DNA from: UBA4742 sp963734965 | GTDB taxonomy: Bacteria; Actinomycetota; Acidimicrobiia; Acidimicrobiales; Acidimicrobilacustridaceae | Assembly (NCBI GenBank): GCA_963734965.1 | Contig: CAVTJK010000004.1 | Span: 1,364,001-1,428,000 of the forward strand | Reading direction: 5' to 3' | DNA: 64,000 bases | Shown here: piece by piece, positions 8,779 through 17,828 of the stretch | Layout: every line of letters begins with the position of its first letter | Numbering within the stretch: position 1 is the stretch's first letter | Position numbers and translations under genes: made by a program | Notes under the pieces: model-generated | Told to the model about the DNA's origin: nothing | Databases searched by the model: none | The model's input: the letters and a program-made list of their open reading frames with translations, nothing else

Positions 8779-9785
8779 TCATGCTCCCTGGGACCGGCGG
8801 TCGAACCGGGTCACGATCGAACGAGCGGCCACGTTGACCAGGATCGTGATGGCGAAGAGCACGACTCCCAGGCCGATCAGCGCCGAGCGGTAGACGCCGG
8901 TGGCCTCGCCGAAGGAGTTGGCGATGACGGCGGCGACGGCGTAGCCGGGCAGGAACACGTGTGAGGTGATCTGGGCGGTCGAGCCGATGACCAGCGCCAC
9001 CGCGATGGTCTCGCCCAGCGCCCGGCCGAGGCCGAGCATCACCGAGCCCACGATGCCGCCCCGGCTCCAGGGGATGACGGCGTGGCGGATCATCTCCCAC
9101 CGGCGTCGCGCCCATGCCGTAGGCCGCCTCGCGCTGCGAGGACGGCACGGTGGCGATGACCTCGCGGCTGAGCGAGGTCACGATCGGCGTGATCATGATG
9201 GCCAGGATGATCCCGGCGGTCATGAAGCTCTCACCGCTGGCGTTGCCGCCGAAGATGGAGTCCAGCACCGGGATGCCCTTCACCGCGTCGGCGATGTTCT
9301 GGTAGAAGCCCTGGATGGCCGGGGCGAACACCAGGATCCCCCAGAGCCCGTAGACGACCGAGGGCACGGCGGCCAGCAGGTCGATCACCGACACGACCGG
9401 TCGACGCAGCCACCGCGGCGCGGCCTCGTTGGTGAACAGGGCGATGCCGACGCTCACCGGCACGGCCAGGATCAGCGCGATGAACGACGAGAGCAGCGTC
9501 CCGTAGATGAAGGCCAGCGAGCCGAACTTGTTGTTGGGCGGGATCCCAGACGTCGCTGGTGACGAACTTGATGCCCTCCTGGGTGAACGCCGGCCACGCC
9601 TGCTTGGTGGTCGAGTAGGTGATCAGGGCCAGGATGGCCAGCACGGCCAGACCGGCGAGCAGCGCCACCCCCCGGAAGATGCGGTCCCCCCGCCCACCGC
9701 GCCGCCCGAGGGGGAGCCCGGGCGGCGCGGTGTCAGGGGTCGACGGAGGGGGCGTGGCGACCGCGGTGTCGACGGGAGGGCTCAC
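8779..9785 (-). CDS. pstC: Phosphate ABC transporter permease PstC (two frameshifts)
   Basis: The second permease of the Pst importer, about 335 residues once two shifts are repaired. The N-terminal frame starts at 9785 with a Pro/Gly-rich cytoplasmic lead and first TM (GVALLAGLAVLAILALIT). At about 9541 it passes to the frame carrying VPVSVGIALFTNEAAP and VPSVVYGLWGILVF. At about 9101 it passes to the frame ending with GRALGETIAVALVIG, the PstC-typical motif. Both breaks are next to C/G runs and the joined product matches the family along its length, so error is more likely than decay. Confidence 0.87.
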
Positions 9786-9819
9786 GTCGGACGCCGGGTC
9801 ATCGTTGGGTGGTTGGCGC

Positions 9820-10941
9820 TCAACCGACCGTCATGGTGTCGATCTGAGCCAGGCCCTTCTGGGTCAGGCTCGACGGCAGCGCCGCGAAGTTGTTCGGGGC
9901 GGCCAGGGCCTGAGCATCGGTCAGCAGGTAGTGGAGCCAACCCTGCAGCGCCTTGCCCACCGTGGCGTCGGTCTGCTTCTGGTAGACGATGACGTAGGTG
10001 GCCGAGGTGATCGGGTAGGCGTCGGCGCCGGTCGCGTCGAGGGCGACGTAGGTGAGGTTGTCCTCGACCGTCGCGGTGGACACCGCGGCGGTGGCTCCGG
10101 CGAGCGAGGGCGCTTCGAAGCTGCCGGCCTTGTTCTTGATCGAGGCGAAGACGAGCCCCGATGACTTGGCGTCGGCGAAGTCGACGTAGCCGATGGCGCC
10201 CGAGGTGCTCTTGACCAGCGAGGCGACCCCGGCGTTGCCGTTGCCGGCCTTGGAGTCGGTCGACCAGTTGACCGTGTCACCGGTGCCGAGGGTCCATGAG
10301 GTCCCAGCGGCGAGGGTCAGGTAGTGGGTGAAGTTGTTGGTGGTACCGGACGCATCCGAGCGGTGCACGACCGTGATCGGGGTGTCGGGCAGCTTGGCGC
10401 TGGGGTTGTCAGCGGCGATGGCCGGGTCGTTCCAGGTCTTGATGGTCGAACCGAAGATGCCCCCGAGGGTGGCGGCCGTCAGCTTGAGGCCCTTCACGCC
10501 GCTCAGGTTGTACGAGACGGTGATGGGAGCGGCCACGGTCGGGAAGTAGAGGACCGTGCCCCCCTTGTAGGTGTTCAGCGTCTCGGGCTTGATCAGGCTG
10601 TCGGTGCCGGCCCACTGGACGATCCCACCGGCCAGATCGGTCTTGCCCTTGCCCGAGCCGCCGCCGCCGTAGTTGATGGTGACGTTCGGGGCCTTGTCGC
10701 TGAACCCCTGGATGGCGGCCTGGTCGAACGCCTGCTGGAACGTCGATCCCGAGCCGTTGAGCGTGCCCGAGAGGCTGGAGTAGTCGAAGCTCGATCCACC
10801 CCCGGTCGTACCGGTAGTGCCCGAGCTGGTCTTGCTGCTGCTCCCACAGGCCGAAGCCGCCAGGGCCAGGACAGCCAGCAGGGCGGCGGCCACGATCGTT
10901 CCACGTCTGGTCACGCTCAAGAGGTCTCTCTCCTTGGACAC
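9820..10941 (-). CDS. pstS: Phosphate-binding lipoprotein PstS
   Basis: A 373-residue substrate-binding protein of the Pst importer. It has a lipoprotein signal (hydrophobic core then LAASAC, Cys about residue 32) and a Ser/Thr/Gly-rich linker that tethers it to the membrane. Phosphate-binding segments are recognisable: GSGSTFQQAF near the N-terminus, a Gly-rich YGGGGSGKG stretch and VVHRSDASGTTNNFTHYL. The gene opens the pst operon, 34 bases before pstC, and a PHO box lies about 75-95 bases upstream of its ATG. Confidence 0.95.
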   Translation of the reverse strand: MSKERDLLSVTRRGTIVAAALLAVLALAASACGSSSKTSSGTTGTTGGGSSFDYSSLSGTLNGSGSTFQQAFDQAAIQGFSDKAPNVTINYGGGGSGKGKTDLAGGIVQWAGTDSLIKPETLNTYKGGTVLYFPTVAAPITVSYNLSGVKGLKLTAATLGGIFGSTIKTWNDPAIAADNPSAKLPDTPITVVHRSDASGTTNNFTHYLTLAAGTSWTLGTGDTVNWSTDSKAGNGNAGVASLVKSTSGAIGYVDFADAKSSGLVFASIKNKAGSFEAPSLAGATAAVSTATVEDNLTYVALDATGADAYPITSATYVIVYQKQTDATVGKALQGWLHYLLTDAQALAAPNNFAALPSSLTQKGLAQIDTMTVG

Positions 10942-11016
10942 TCAACAGGACGGCGCCGGGGGATGCCGGCACCGCGCTCAAGGTAGGAAGCCTCGATGAC
11001 CCCCAGGAAGAGAACG

Positions 11017-11034
11017 GGTGAACCAGAGGTGAAC
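11017..11034 (-). promoter_or_regulatory. PHO box for RegX3/PhoP upstream of pstS
   Basis: On the minus strand this reads GTTCACCTCTGGTTCACC: two exact GTTCACC repeats at an 11-base period, the known actinobacterial PhoP/RegX3 operator half-site spacing. It lies 76 bases upstream of the pstS start codon, so phosphate starvation should activate the operon through the RegX3 encoded nearby. Confidence 0.85.
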
Positions 11035-11071
11035 GGAAGGGGAAAGCTGCATGGCCAAGCCACGAATCGCG

Positions 11072-11497
11072 TCACAAATCGCGCGGTAGGTGAACGGAAG
11101 CGAACGATTGGATGACCGGCTGGTCGCGCTCGTAGGTCAGGGCGGCCGCCACCTGGCCGAGAGGGAGCCATCGCACCTCGTCGACCTCGTCGTTGGGCGC
11201 GAAGGCCCCGCTCTCGACGGTCATCACCCAGTAGCGCACCCGTTTGGGTCGGCCTCGACCGTCGACATAGCGCGACTCGGACAGCTCCTCGCCCAGCCGG
11301 CAGACCAGACCCGTCTCCTCGTGGACCTCTCGCAGGGCCGTCTGCTCGTCGGTCTCACCGAGCTCACGCTTGCCTTTGGGCAGGGTCCAGTCGTCGTACT
11401 TCGGCCGGTGGACCAGGAGGACCTGGTCCTCGTCCCCGTCAGCGCCGCGGCGCCACACCACGCCGCCCGCCGCTCGGATCGTCGCCGGGCCGCTCAC
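11072..11497 (-). CDS. MutT1-like Nudix hydrolase
   Basis: A 141-residue Nudix protein with a complete box (GKRELGE, then REVHEETGLV at the standard spacing) and the DWTLPKGK segment typical of MutT1-like enzymes. Such proteins hydrolyse oxidised nucleoside or dinucleoside polyphosphates. Mycobacterial MutT1 has an extra C-terminal phosphatase-like domain that is absent here. Its position next to ppk matches the mutT1-ppk synteny of actinobacteria. The GTG at 11497 overlaps the stop of the CYTH gene (GTGA), indicating coupled translation. The substrate is inferred from context only. Confidence 0.85.
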   Translation of the reverse strand: MSGPATIRAAGGVVWRRGADGDEDQVLLVHRPKYDDWTLPKGKRELGETDEQTALREVHEETGLVCRLGEELSESRYVDGRGRPKRVRYWVMTVESGAFAPNDEVDEVRWLPLGQVAAALTYERDQPVIQSFASVHLPRDL

Positions 11498-12189
11498 CGG
11501 CGACCGAGCAGGCCGAGCGCCCGGTCGACCTTGGACCGGGGCGAGCCCGTCCGCGCCCCCGCCGCCACGAGCCGGGACACCACCGCGTCGACCAGTTGCC
11601 CCCGTCCGACCGGCCCGGTCGGGTCGTCGGCTGCGTCCGGCGCCAGCTCGATCTCGATCTCGTGGAACTGACCGGCGGACTCGTGTCCGTCGGGCCCGTG
11701 CACCGTGACCCGATCGTCGTCGACCTCGGCCAGTGCTCGACCCTCGGGGCCGCGGAGCTCGATCCGGCGCCGATCGGTGACCAACCGGGCGATCGGCATG
11801 AGCGGCGCCGCCTCCAGCCACGGCGCAACCAACTCGATCACCGCGGCGGGTGGCTCGGTGGCCGGGTCGACGATGTCGATCTCGCGACGGTGGACCATCG
11901 ACGTCGGCCCGGGAGGGGACGGATCTTCGGGGTCGGACGCGTCAGCTCCGCCGGGCGGTGGGGCGGCCAGCTTCACCGTCCAGCGCGTGCCCTCACCGGT
12001 ACGGCGTCGCACCGTCACCCCGTGGGTCAGGAGGCGCAGGTCCCGGCTGTCGTAGTAGGTCGCATCGAGGTGCCGGGCCGTCATCCACACGGCGGAGACG
12101 CCAGCCACCACCCCGTCGAGATCGGGAAGCTCGAGGGCGGGGTCGGCCTCGAGCTTGGCCTCGCGCTCGATCTGACCGGGCCGCGTCAC
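11494..12189 (-). CDS. CYTH-domain protein (triphosphate tunnel metalloenzyme)
   Basis: A 231-residue protein with the CYTH signature ExExK near the N-terminus (IEREAKLE). It is followed by the acidic and basic strand motifs of the tunnel fold (YYDSRDLRLLTHGVTVRRR, WTVKLAAP, EIDIVDP, EIEIELAP). Members hydrolyse inorganic triphosphate, make cAMP, or bind polyphosphate when fused to CHAD. No CHAD domain is fused here. Its placement between ppk and the Nudix gene, with GTGA overlaps on both sides, argues for a role in polyphosphate or triphosphate turnover, which remains inference. Confidence 0.85.
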   Translation of the reverse strand: MTRPGQIEREAKLEADPALELPDLDGVVAGVSAVWMTARHLDATYYDSRDLRLLTHGVTVRRRTGEGTRWTVKLAAPPPGGADASDPEDPSPPGPTSMVHRREIDIVDPATEPPAAVIELVAPWLEAAPLMPIARLVTDRRRIELRGPEGRALAEVDDDRVTVHGPDGHESAGQFHEIEIELAPDAADDPTGPVGRGQLVDAVVSRLVAAGARTGSPRSKVDRALGLLGRR

Positions 12190-14234
12190 GTCGGGCGACG
12201 GCGAGCCAGCGCCAGCTCCTGCAGGCGACGGTGGGTCTCGACCGTCCCCGAACCGGCGTCCTTGTGCCAGGTGCCGTCGGCGCTGAGCGTCCAGGCCAGC
12301 ACATCGTCGGTCAGCGCCACGTCGATGATCTCGTCGATCTGCGGGCGCAACGCCGGATCGTCGACGGGGACCAGCGCCTCGACCCGACGATCCAGGTTGC
12401 GCGGCATCAGGTCGGCCGAACCGATGTAGTAGGCGGCCTCGCCGTCGGGAGCACCATGGCCGAAGTAGTAGATGCGCGAGTGCTCGAGGTAGCGCCCGAC
12501 GATCGAGCGCACCCGGATGTTGTCGGACAGGCCGGGCACCCCGGGCCGCAGGCAGCAGATGCCACGGATGATGAGATCGATCGACACGCCGGCCTGCGAT
12601 GCCGTGTAGAGCGCGTCGATCATCTCGGGGTCGACCAAGCTGTTCATCTTGAACACGAGGCGGCCCTCGGTCCTCGAGTGGGCCTCGTTGGCGATGAGCG
12701 CGGCGATCTTCGGTCGCAGCACGTGCGGAGCCACCAGCAGCTTGTGGTACTCGACGTCGCGGGCGTACCCGGTGAGGAAGTTGAAGAGCTGGGTGAGATC
12801 GGCGCCGATGTCGGGATCGCACGTCAGGAGGCCGAGATCCTCGTAGAGCCGCGCCGTCTTGGGGTTGTAGTTCCCGGTTCCGATGTGGCAGTAGCGGCGC
12901 ATGCCGTCCTGCTCCTCGCGCACCACAAGCGTCGTCTTGCTGTGGATCTTGAGCCCCACCAGGCCGTACACGACGTGCACGCCCGCCTTCTCGAGCTCTC
13001 GGGCCCACTCGATGTTCTTCTCCTCGTCGAAACGAGCCTTCAACTCGACGAGGGCGGCGACCTGCTTGCCCCGCTCGGCGGCGCGGATGAGCGACTGCAC
13101 GATCGAGCTGTCGCCCGACGTGCGGTAGAGCGAGAGCTTGATGGCCAGCACCTTGGGGTCGACCGAGGCCTGGCGGATGAACTCCTCGACCGACGTGGCG
13201 AACGAAGAGTACGGGTGGTGGACGAGGATGTCGCCCTTGCGCAGCTCGCGGAAGAAGCTCACCTGTTCGTCGTCGTCGCGGGCCAGTCGGGCCTGGGTGA
13301 TCGGGACCCAGACCGGATCCTTCAGATCGGGGCGGTCGACGGCGTGCAGCGACCACAGTCCGCCCAGGTCGATGGGCCCGGCGTTCTGGTAGACGTCCTC
13401 GGCGTCGACGTCGAGCTCGCGCTCGAGCAGCTCGCGGATCTCGTCGGTCATCGACGTGTCGACCTCGAGGCGCACGGCCCGACCGAAGCGGCGCCGCCGC
13501 AGCTCGAACTCGACGGCGGCCAGCAGATCGTCGGCCTCCTCGTCCTCGAGGGTCAGGTCGGCGTTGCGGGTGACGCGGAACGGATAGTGGCCCTCGATCT
13601 CCATCCCGGGGAACAGCGAGTCGAGGTGGGCCGCGATCACGTTCTCGAGGGCGACGAACCGCTCGCCGTCCTGCATCACGACGAACCGGGGCAACAGCAG
13701 CGGAACCTTGACCCGGGCGAAGCGGCGGGCATGGGTGACCGGGTCGCGCACGACGACGGCCAGGTTGAGCGACAGATCCGAGATGTAGGGGAACGGATGC
13801 CCAGGGTCGACGGCCAGCGGTGTCAGCACCGGGAAGATCCGCTCGTCGAACACCTCGTCGAGGTACTTGCGGTCGTCGTCGTCGAGCTCGTCCCAACTCG
13901 AGAACACGATGCCGACCGAGTGCAGGGCGGGCACGATCTCGTCGACGAAGACCCCGAGCGCGGTCTTGTCCAAGCGCTCGACCTGATCGCGTATGTCGAG
14001 CAGCTGCTGCGCCGGGGTGCGACCGTCGGGCGTCGTGGTCGACACGCCCGCAGCAACCTGGTCCTTGAGCCCGGCGACGCGGACCTGGAAGAACTCGTCG
14101 AGGTTCTGGCTGAATATGGCCAGGAACTTGGCCCGTTCGAGCAGCGGGACGTTGGCGTCGCCGGCCAAGGCCAGCACGCGAGCGTTGAAGTCGAGCCACG
14201 ACAACTCGCGGTTGAGGAACCAGCCGGTGCTCAT
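12186..14234 (-). CDS. ppk: Polyphosphate kinase 1
   Basis: A 682-residue PPK1, close to the family's usual length. The start MSTGWFLNRELSWLDFNARV is the typical N-domain opening, so the ATG at 14234 is well supported. Further marks are RFDEEKNIEWARELEKAG, the autophosphorylation region around CHIGTGNYNPKTARLYEDLG with its conserved His, and a second conserved histidine near YYFGHGA. PPK1 reversibly makes polyphosphate from ATP. It heads the ppk-CYTH-Nudix unit just upstream of pst, linking phosphate import and storage. A weak PHO-like repeat lies about 95-110 bases upstream. Confidence 0.95.
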   Translation of the reverse strand: MSTGWFLNRELSWLDFNARVLALAGDANVPLLERAKFLAIFSQNLDEFFQVRVAGLKDQVAAGVSTTTPDGRTPAQQLLDIRDQVERLDKTALGVFVDEIVPALHSVGIVFSSWDELDDDDRKYLDEVFDERIFPVLTPLAVDPGHPFPYISDLSLNLAVVVRDPVTHARRFARVKVPLLLPRFVVMQDGERFVALENVIAAHLDSLFPGMEIEGHYPFRVTRNADLTLEDEEADDLLAAVEFELRRRRFGRAVRLEVDTSMTDEIRELLERELDVDAEDVYQNAGPIDLGGLWSLHAVDRPDLKDPVWVPITQARLARDDDEQVSFFRELRKGDILVHHPYSSFATSVEEFIRQASVDPKVLAIKLSLYRTSGDSSIVQSLIRAAERGKQVAALVELKARFDEEKNIEWARELEKAGVHVVYGLVGLKIHSKTTLVVREEQDGMRRYCHIGTGNYNPKTARLYEDLGLLTCDPDIGADLTQLFNFLTGYARDVEYHKLLVAPHVLRPKIAALIANEAHSRTEGRLVFKMNSLVDPEMIDALYTASQAGVSIDLIIRGICCLRPGVPGLSDNIRVRSIVGRYLEHSRIYYFGHGAPDGEAAYYIGSADLMPRNLDRRVEALVPVDDPALRPQIDEIIDVALTDDVLAWTLSADGTWHKDAGSGTVETHRRLQELALARRRPT

Positions 14235-14327
14235 CGGGCCAACTCTAGTGCTGCGCCTCGAGCGGCCGAAGGGCCGAGGATCTCGCCCTGCCTACTGGTC
14301 GGTGGGTGCCGCAGCGCGCCCGACGGT

Positions 14328-14345
14328 GTTCACCTGGGCGTCACC
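14328..14345. promoter_or_regulatory. Possible degenerate PHO box upstream of ppk
   Basis: On the plus strand GTTCACC and CGTCACC occur at an 11-base period, the spacing of the pstS PHO box. The element lies about 95-110 bases upstream of the ppk start but overlaps the end of the next coding region and is on the opposite strand to the pstS box. It may be coincidence. Confidence 0.25.
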
Positions 14346-14620
14346 AGGGCGTCGTCTTCGGGGATCCCGAGATCCCACTCGAGCAAGAGGTTCTCGCGCT
14401 CGGCATCGCGAACGACCCGCTCGCGGTTGCGCCGGAACTGCGGATCGTGAGGCGGCAGGAGCAGCAACCGGGACTCGACGCGGGAGCGGAAGTCGTTGAT
14501 GACCTGGTGATCTCCGAAGTCGGACCGCACCTCCCAGTGGGGCGCCACCGGGCCGAGGTAGACGACCTTCACGTGGCCCCGGGGGGGTTCGTTCTCGTTC
14601 GGGGTCTCGGTGAGGGACAT
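14330..14620 (-). CDS. Conserved-looking small hypothetical protein
   Basis: A 96-residue protein starting MSLTETPNENEPPRG, then a short beta-like stretch (HVKVVYLGPVAPHWEV) and a basic/acidic helical part (RVESRLLLLPPHDPQFRRNRERVVRDAERENL). No signal peptide, membrane segment or known motif is recognised. It lies between ppk and htrA on the same strand. The in-frame ATG at 14659 adds a low-complexity lead, so 14620 is preferred. Codon bias matches neighbouring genes, which supports a real gene; its function is unknown. Confidence 0.6.
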   Translation of the reverse strand: MSLTETPNENEPPRGHVKVVYLGPVAPHWEVRSDFGDHQVINDFRSRVESRLLLLPPHDPQFRRNRERVVRDAERENLLLEWDLGIPEDDALVTPR

Positions 14621-14705
14621 CAGCGGCTCGCTCTCGGACTGGCTCGAGTGGACCGCCAAGCCTACCGCCGGCGTGCCGGACCGCTGAATCGGCCGAGTTG
14701 AACGG

Positions 14706-15981
14706 TCAATGACCGGTGTCGCGTCGGCTCAACAAGACGACGGCGACGTTGTTGATCTGGCCGCGGCGCTCGAAGGTCAGCGTGATGCGATCGCCGGCGG
14801 CGTGGCCGGCCACGACGGCGGCCGCGTCGCTCGACGAGTTCACGGCTTGGCCGTCGATGGCGGTGATGACATCGCCCACCGCGAGGCCGGCGATGCTCGC
14901 TGAGGAGTGGGTCTCGATCCGGGCCACCATCGCGCCGTCCGAGGTGACGATCCCGTACTGGGCCACGACAGCAGGGGTGAGCGAGGACACGTCGACGGTG
15001 TTCACGCCGAGGGTCGGTGAGTCAGGGGTGACCTGACCCTGCCCGCTCTGGATCTGCTCGATGAGCGGCTTCACGGCGTCGATGGCGATGGCGAAGCCGA
15101 TGTTCTGGGCGTCGGTGGCGATGGCGGTGTTGAGCCCGATCACCTGTCCGCTGCTGTTGAGCAGCGGACCGCCCGAGTTGCCCGGGTTGATGGCGGCATC
15201 GGTCTGGATGAGGTTGCTCAGCGTGATGCCCGAGCCCTGGATCGTGCGGTCCTTGGCCGACACGATCCCCTCCGTCACGCTGGGCAGACCGCCGAGGTTG
15301 AGGGCGTTGCCGATGGCGACGACCTCGTCGCCGACCTGCGTGTGGTCCGAGTCGCCCAACGTCGCCGGCGTGAGATGGCTGACGCCGCGGATCTTGATCA
15401 GCGCCACGTCCTTGTCGGGCACGCTCCCGACGAGATCGGCCTGCTGGGTCCGCCCGTCGTAGAGCACGACACCCATGGTCGACGCTGACGCGACGACGTG
15501 GGCGTTGGTCAACACCAGTCCGTTGGACGAGATGATGACCCCCGAACCCGCCGATCCGGTCTGACCCGCCGTCGTCTGCTGGCCGGTCTCGATCGAGACC
15601 ACCGAGGGCTGGGCCTTCTTCAACAGGGCCTGGATGTCGAGCGGGGGCGCCTTGGTGCCCGGCGCGGTCGTGGCCGACGACGTCGAGACGGATCCCCCGT
15701 CGTCTCGGCGGAGCACCAGGACGACCGCCGCGGTCAACAGCGAGGCGGCGACGGCGGCCACCAGGGCGATCATCACCGCGGTGGGGACCCGCCGGCTCGG
15801 ATCGGGCTCGTCGGGGGGCGGCGAGCTGGGCAAGCGGGGGCAGGCCGGCCTGGAGGGTCGCCGATCCGGGGCGATCGGCGTAGGTGGGGGGCGAGGCGGC
15901 CAGCGTCGAGCCGCCCGGGCCCGGCAACGGGGCGAGCGGGGGCCCTGGGGGTCGAGAACCGCCTTCGTAGCCTTCGGGCAC
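14706..15981 (-). CDS. HtrA/DegP-like membrane-anchored serine protease with PDZ domain (one frameshift)
   Basis: A trypsin-like envelope protease of about 424 residues. It has a Pro/Gly-rich cytoplasmic lead, one TM (AVMIALVAAVAASLLTAAVV), the catalytic triad His (LTNAHVVA), Asp (DKDVALIKI) and Ser (NPGNSGGPLL), then a C-terminal PDZ domain (GLAVGDVITAIDGQAV). It degrades or refolds damaged extracytoplasmic proteins. The lead and the protease lie in different frames, meeting at about 15813-15818 within a run of six G. Adding one base restores a continuous protein. The GTG at 15981 follows GGAAGGGG; a TTG at 16005 is possible. Confidence 0.87.
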
Positions 15982-16144
15982 ATCCACCCCCTTCCGTTGG
16001 GACAACGGCTCGAATCTACCTGGGCTTTATGGGAGCTTGCGGCGCGACAGGTACGGTGGTCGGGACAAGATTCGGGTCAGGACGTCAGCTGGGAACTGCT
16101 TCTGCCTCGGCTCCGGCAGCACCGAGAAACGGAGGCGTTTCCCC

Positions 16145-16387
16145 ATGGATACCGAATGGATGGCAGGCGGCAACTGCCGCTTCGAGCCACCCTCGACGTT
16201 CTTTCCCAGCGATGGCGTCGGCGTCGAAGTAGCCAAGCGCATCTGCGCCGATTGCCCCGTCAAGGAGCCGTGCCTCGAGTACGCCCTCGACCAGCGCATC
16301 GACCACGGCGTCTGGGGCGGCACGTCCGAACGCCAGCGCCGGCGGATCCTCAAGAAGCGCAAGGTCACCATCCCCGTACTCGTCTGA
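16145..16387 (+). CDS. WhiB-family iron-sulfur transcription factor
   Basis: An 80-residue WhiB-like protein with four cluster-binding cysteines at C11, C34, C37 and C43 (C-X2-C-X5-C spacing), the turn GVWGG and a basic DNA-binding tail (RQRRRILKKRK). These [4Fe-4S] proteins act with the housekeeping sigma factor and sense redox state. The ATG at 16145 is chosen because GGAGG lies nine bases upstream; a longer frame from 16037 has no such site. It does not match a named WhiB class clearly. Confidence 0.92.
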   Translation: MDTEWMAGGNCRFEPPSTFFPSDGVGVEVAKRICADCPVKEPCLEYALDQRIDHGVWGGTSERQRRRILKKRKVTIPVLV

Positions 16388-16452
16388 GACGCGGCGGCGG
16401 GTCCGGCGTTGCCCTCCTGAACCCTCGATGACCCTCGGACTCGGAACGACTT

Positions 16453-17250
16453 GTGCTCGAGTGCGTCGTCAACATCAGTGAGGGCCGCCAGCTCTCGACG
16501 ATCGAGCTGATCGGGCGGACCGCCGGTCACGAGCTGCTCGACCTGCACCGCGACGCCGATCACAACCGATCGGTGCTGACCTTGATCGGTGAGGACGCCG
16601 CCCGCGCCGTGACCGCGGCGACGGTGCTGGCCCTCGACCTCCGCCACCATGTCGGAGCTCACCCGCGCATGGGGGTCGTGGACGTGGTCCCGTTCGTGGC
16701 CCTCGGCTCGGCCTCGCTCGACGACGCCATCGCCGCACGCGAGGCCTTCATGACCTGGGCCAGCGCCAACTTGGGCGTGCCCTGCTTCCGCTACGGGCCC
16801 GAGCGGACGTTGCCCGATCTCCGCCGCCACGCCTTCGAAGACTGGGCGCCTGACACCGGACCCGACCTGGCCCATCCCACGGCGGGGGCCATCGCCGTCG
16901 GGGCTCGCCCTCCTCTGGTCGCCTACAACCTCTGGCTCGAGACCCCCGACCTGGACCGAGCCCGGGCGGTCGCCTCTTCCATCCGCGGCCCCCACGTGCG
17001 CGCCCTCGGGCTCGAGGTCGGCGACCACGTCCAGGTCTCGATGAACCTGATCGATCCGATGACGGTCGGGCCTCGCGACATCTTCGAGCGGGTGAGCGAC
17101 GCCGTCACGGTCGCGCGCGCCGAGCTGGTCGGCCTGATCCCGAGCGAGGTGCTGGACCGGGTGCCCACCTCGGAGTGGTCACGGCTCGGGCTGTCGGAGG
17201 ATCAGACCATCGAGCACCGACTGGCCGTCGGCGGGTGGACCGTCGACTGA
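16453..17250 (+). CDS. Glutamate formiminotransferase-like protein (FtcD N-terminal family)
   Basis: A 265-residue protein similar to the formiminotransferase half of FtcD. It opens with LECVVNISEGR, contains DADHNRSVLTLIG and the HHVGAHPRMGVVDVVPFV segment with its conserved His and Pro, and later LEVGDHVQVSMNLIDP. The enzyme moves a formimino or formyl group to tetrahydrofolate. No cyclodeaminase domain and no histidine-degradation genes are nearby, so the real substrate may differ. The GTG at 16453 gives the canonical N-terminus but has no strong ribosome site. Confidence 0.8.
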   Translation: MLECVVNISEGRQLSTIELIGRTAGHELLDLHRDADHNRSVLTLIGEDAARAVTAATVLALDLRHHVGAHPRMGVVDVVPFVALGSASLDDAIAAREAFMTWASANLGVPCFRYGPERTLPDLRRHAFEDWAPDTGPDLAHPTAGAIAVGARPPLVAYNLWLETPDLDRARAVASSIRGPHVRALGLEVGDHVQVSMNLIDPMTVGPRDIFERVSDAVTVARAELVGLIPSEVLDRVPTSEWSRLGLSEDQTIEHRLAVGGWTVD

Positions 17251-17280
17251 CCGCGTCGCGGTCAGCTCGACGACAGGCCG

Positions 17281-17298
17281 GAGCCGTCCAAACGGCTC
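17281..17298. terminator. Bidirectional hairpin between convergent genes
   Basis: A perfect 7-bp stem (GAGCCGT/ACGGCTC) with loop CCAA lies between the formiminotransferase-like gene and the convergent WhiB gene and touches the latter's stop codon. There is no strong T tract on either strand. Confidence 0.5.
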
Positions 17299-17572
17299 AA
17301 CCGGCGCTGGCGGCGGCGCGAGCGAGAGCTCGCTGGCGGCGGATGCGGCGACGTTCGCGCTCGCTCATCCCGCCCCAGATGCCGAACTTCTCTCCGTTGG
17401 CCAAGGCGTACTCGAGGCAGTCCTCGCGGACCACACAACCCCGGCAGACCTCTTTGGCCTCGCGGGTGGACGCCCCCCTCTCGGGGAAGAAGAGGTCGGG
17501 ATCGACCCCCAGGCAGTTGGCGTAGTCCTGCCACGATGGCTCCACAGGTTCGTCGGCGGCTGCATGATGCAT
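17297..17572 (-). CDS. WhiB-family iron-sulfur transcription factor (WhiB2/WhmD-like)
   Basis: A 91-residue WhiB protein with cluster cysteines C20, C43, C46 and C52, FFPERGASTREAKEVC, GIWGG and the basic end SERERRRIRRQRALAR. The sequence around FFPERG and LEYALANGEKFGIWGG resembles the WhiB2/WhmD group, which controls septation in actinobacteria; the assignment to that group is a judgement from recall. The ATG at 17572 has GGAGG five bases upstream. The gene is divergent from the F420 enzyme gene, across an AT-rich interval for this genome. Confidence 0.9.
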   Translation of the reverse strand: MHHAAADEPVEPSWQDYANCLGVDPDLFFPERGASTREAKEVCRGCVVREDCLEYALANGEKFGIWGGMSERERRRIRRQRALARAAASAG

Positions 17573-17700
17573 GTTGGCCTCCTTCTCCCCGCCCTGGTGC
17601 GAACCACCAGAGCTGTCGACGCGACGTACTTGTCGCACGGGCAGCTCGACTCCCCACAAGCACCTTGCGGCACCCCCGGACGAGTGGCTCGTACCACATC

Positions 17701-17710
17701 TGTAATTACA
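17701..17710. promoter_or_regulatory. AT-rich perfect palindrome TGTAATTACA upstream of whiB-like gene
   Basis: A 10-bp perfect palindrome, conspicuous in this GC-rich sequence, lies about 130 bases upstream of the WhiB start and 120 bases upstream of the divergent gene. It may be a regulator site or part of a promoter; no partner is identified. Confidence 0.35.
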
Positions 17711-17828
17711 ACGCTGTGATCATGGCCTCAGTTTCGGCCCGGCGCAAGGGGAACTTGAGGATTTTCCCCATCTGGAGCGGCCAGGGGCCCGGTGGAGTCG
17801 GCTCCGAGCGCCGGTAGCTTCGGCCCTC

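Noticed and set aside
11089..11095. Third GTTCACC-type half-site upstream of pstS
   Set aside because: It lies inside the Nudix coding region, is a single half-site and is not in phase with the 11-base PHO repeats.
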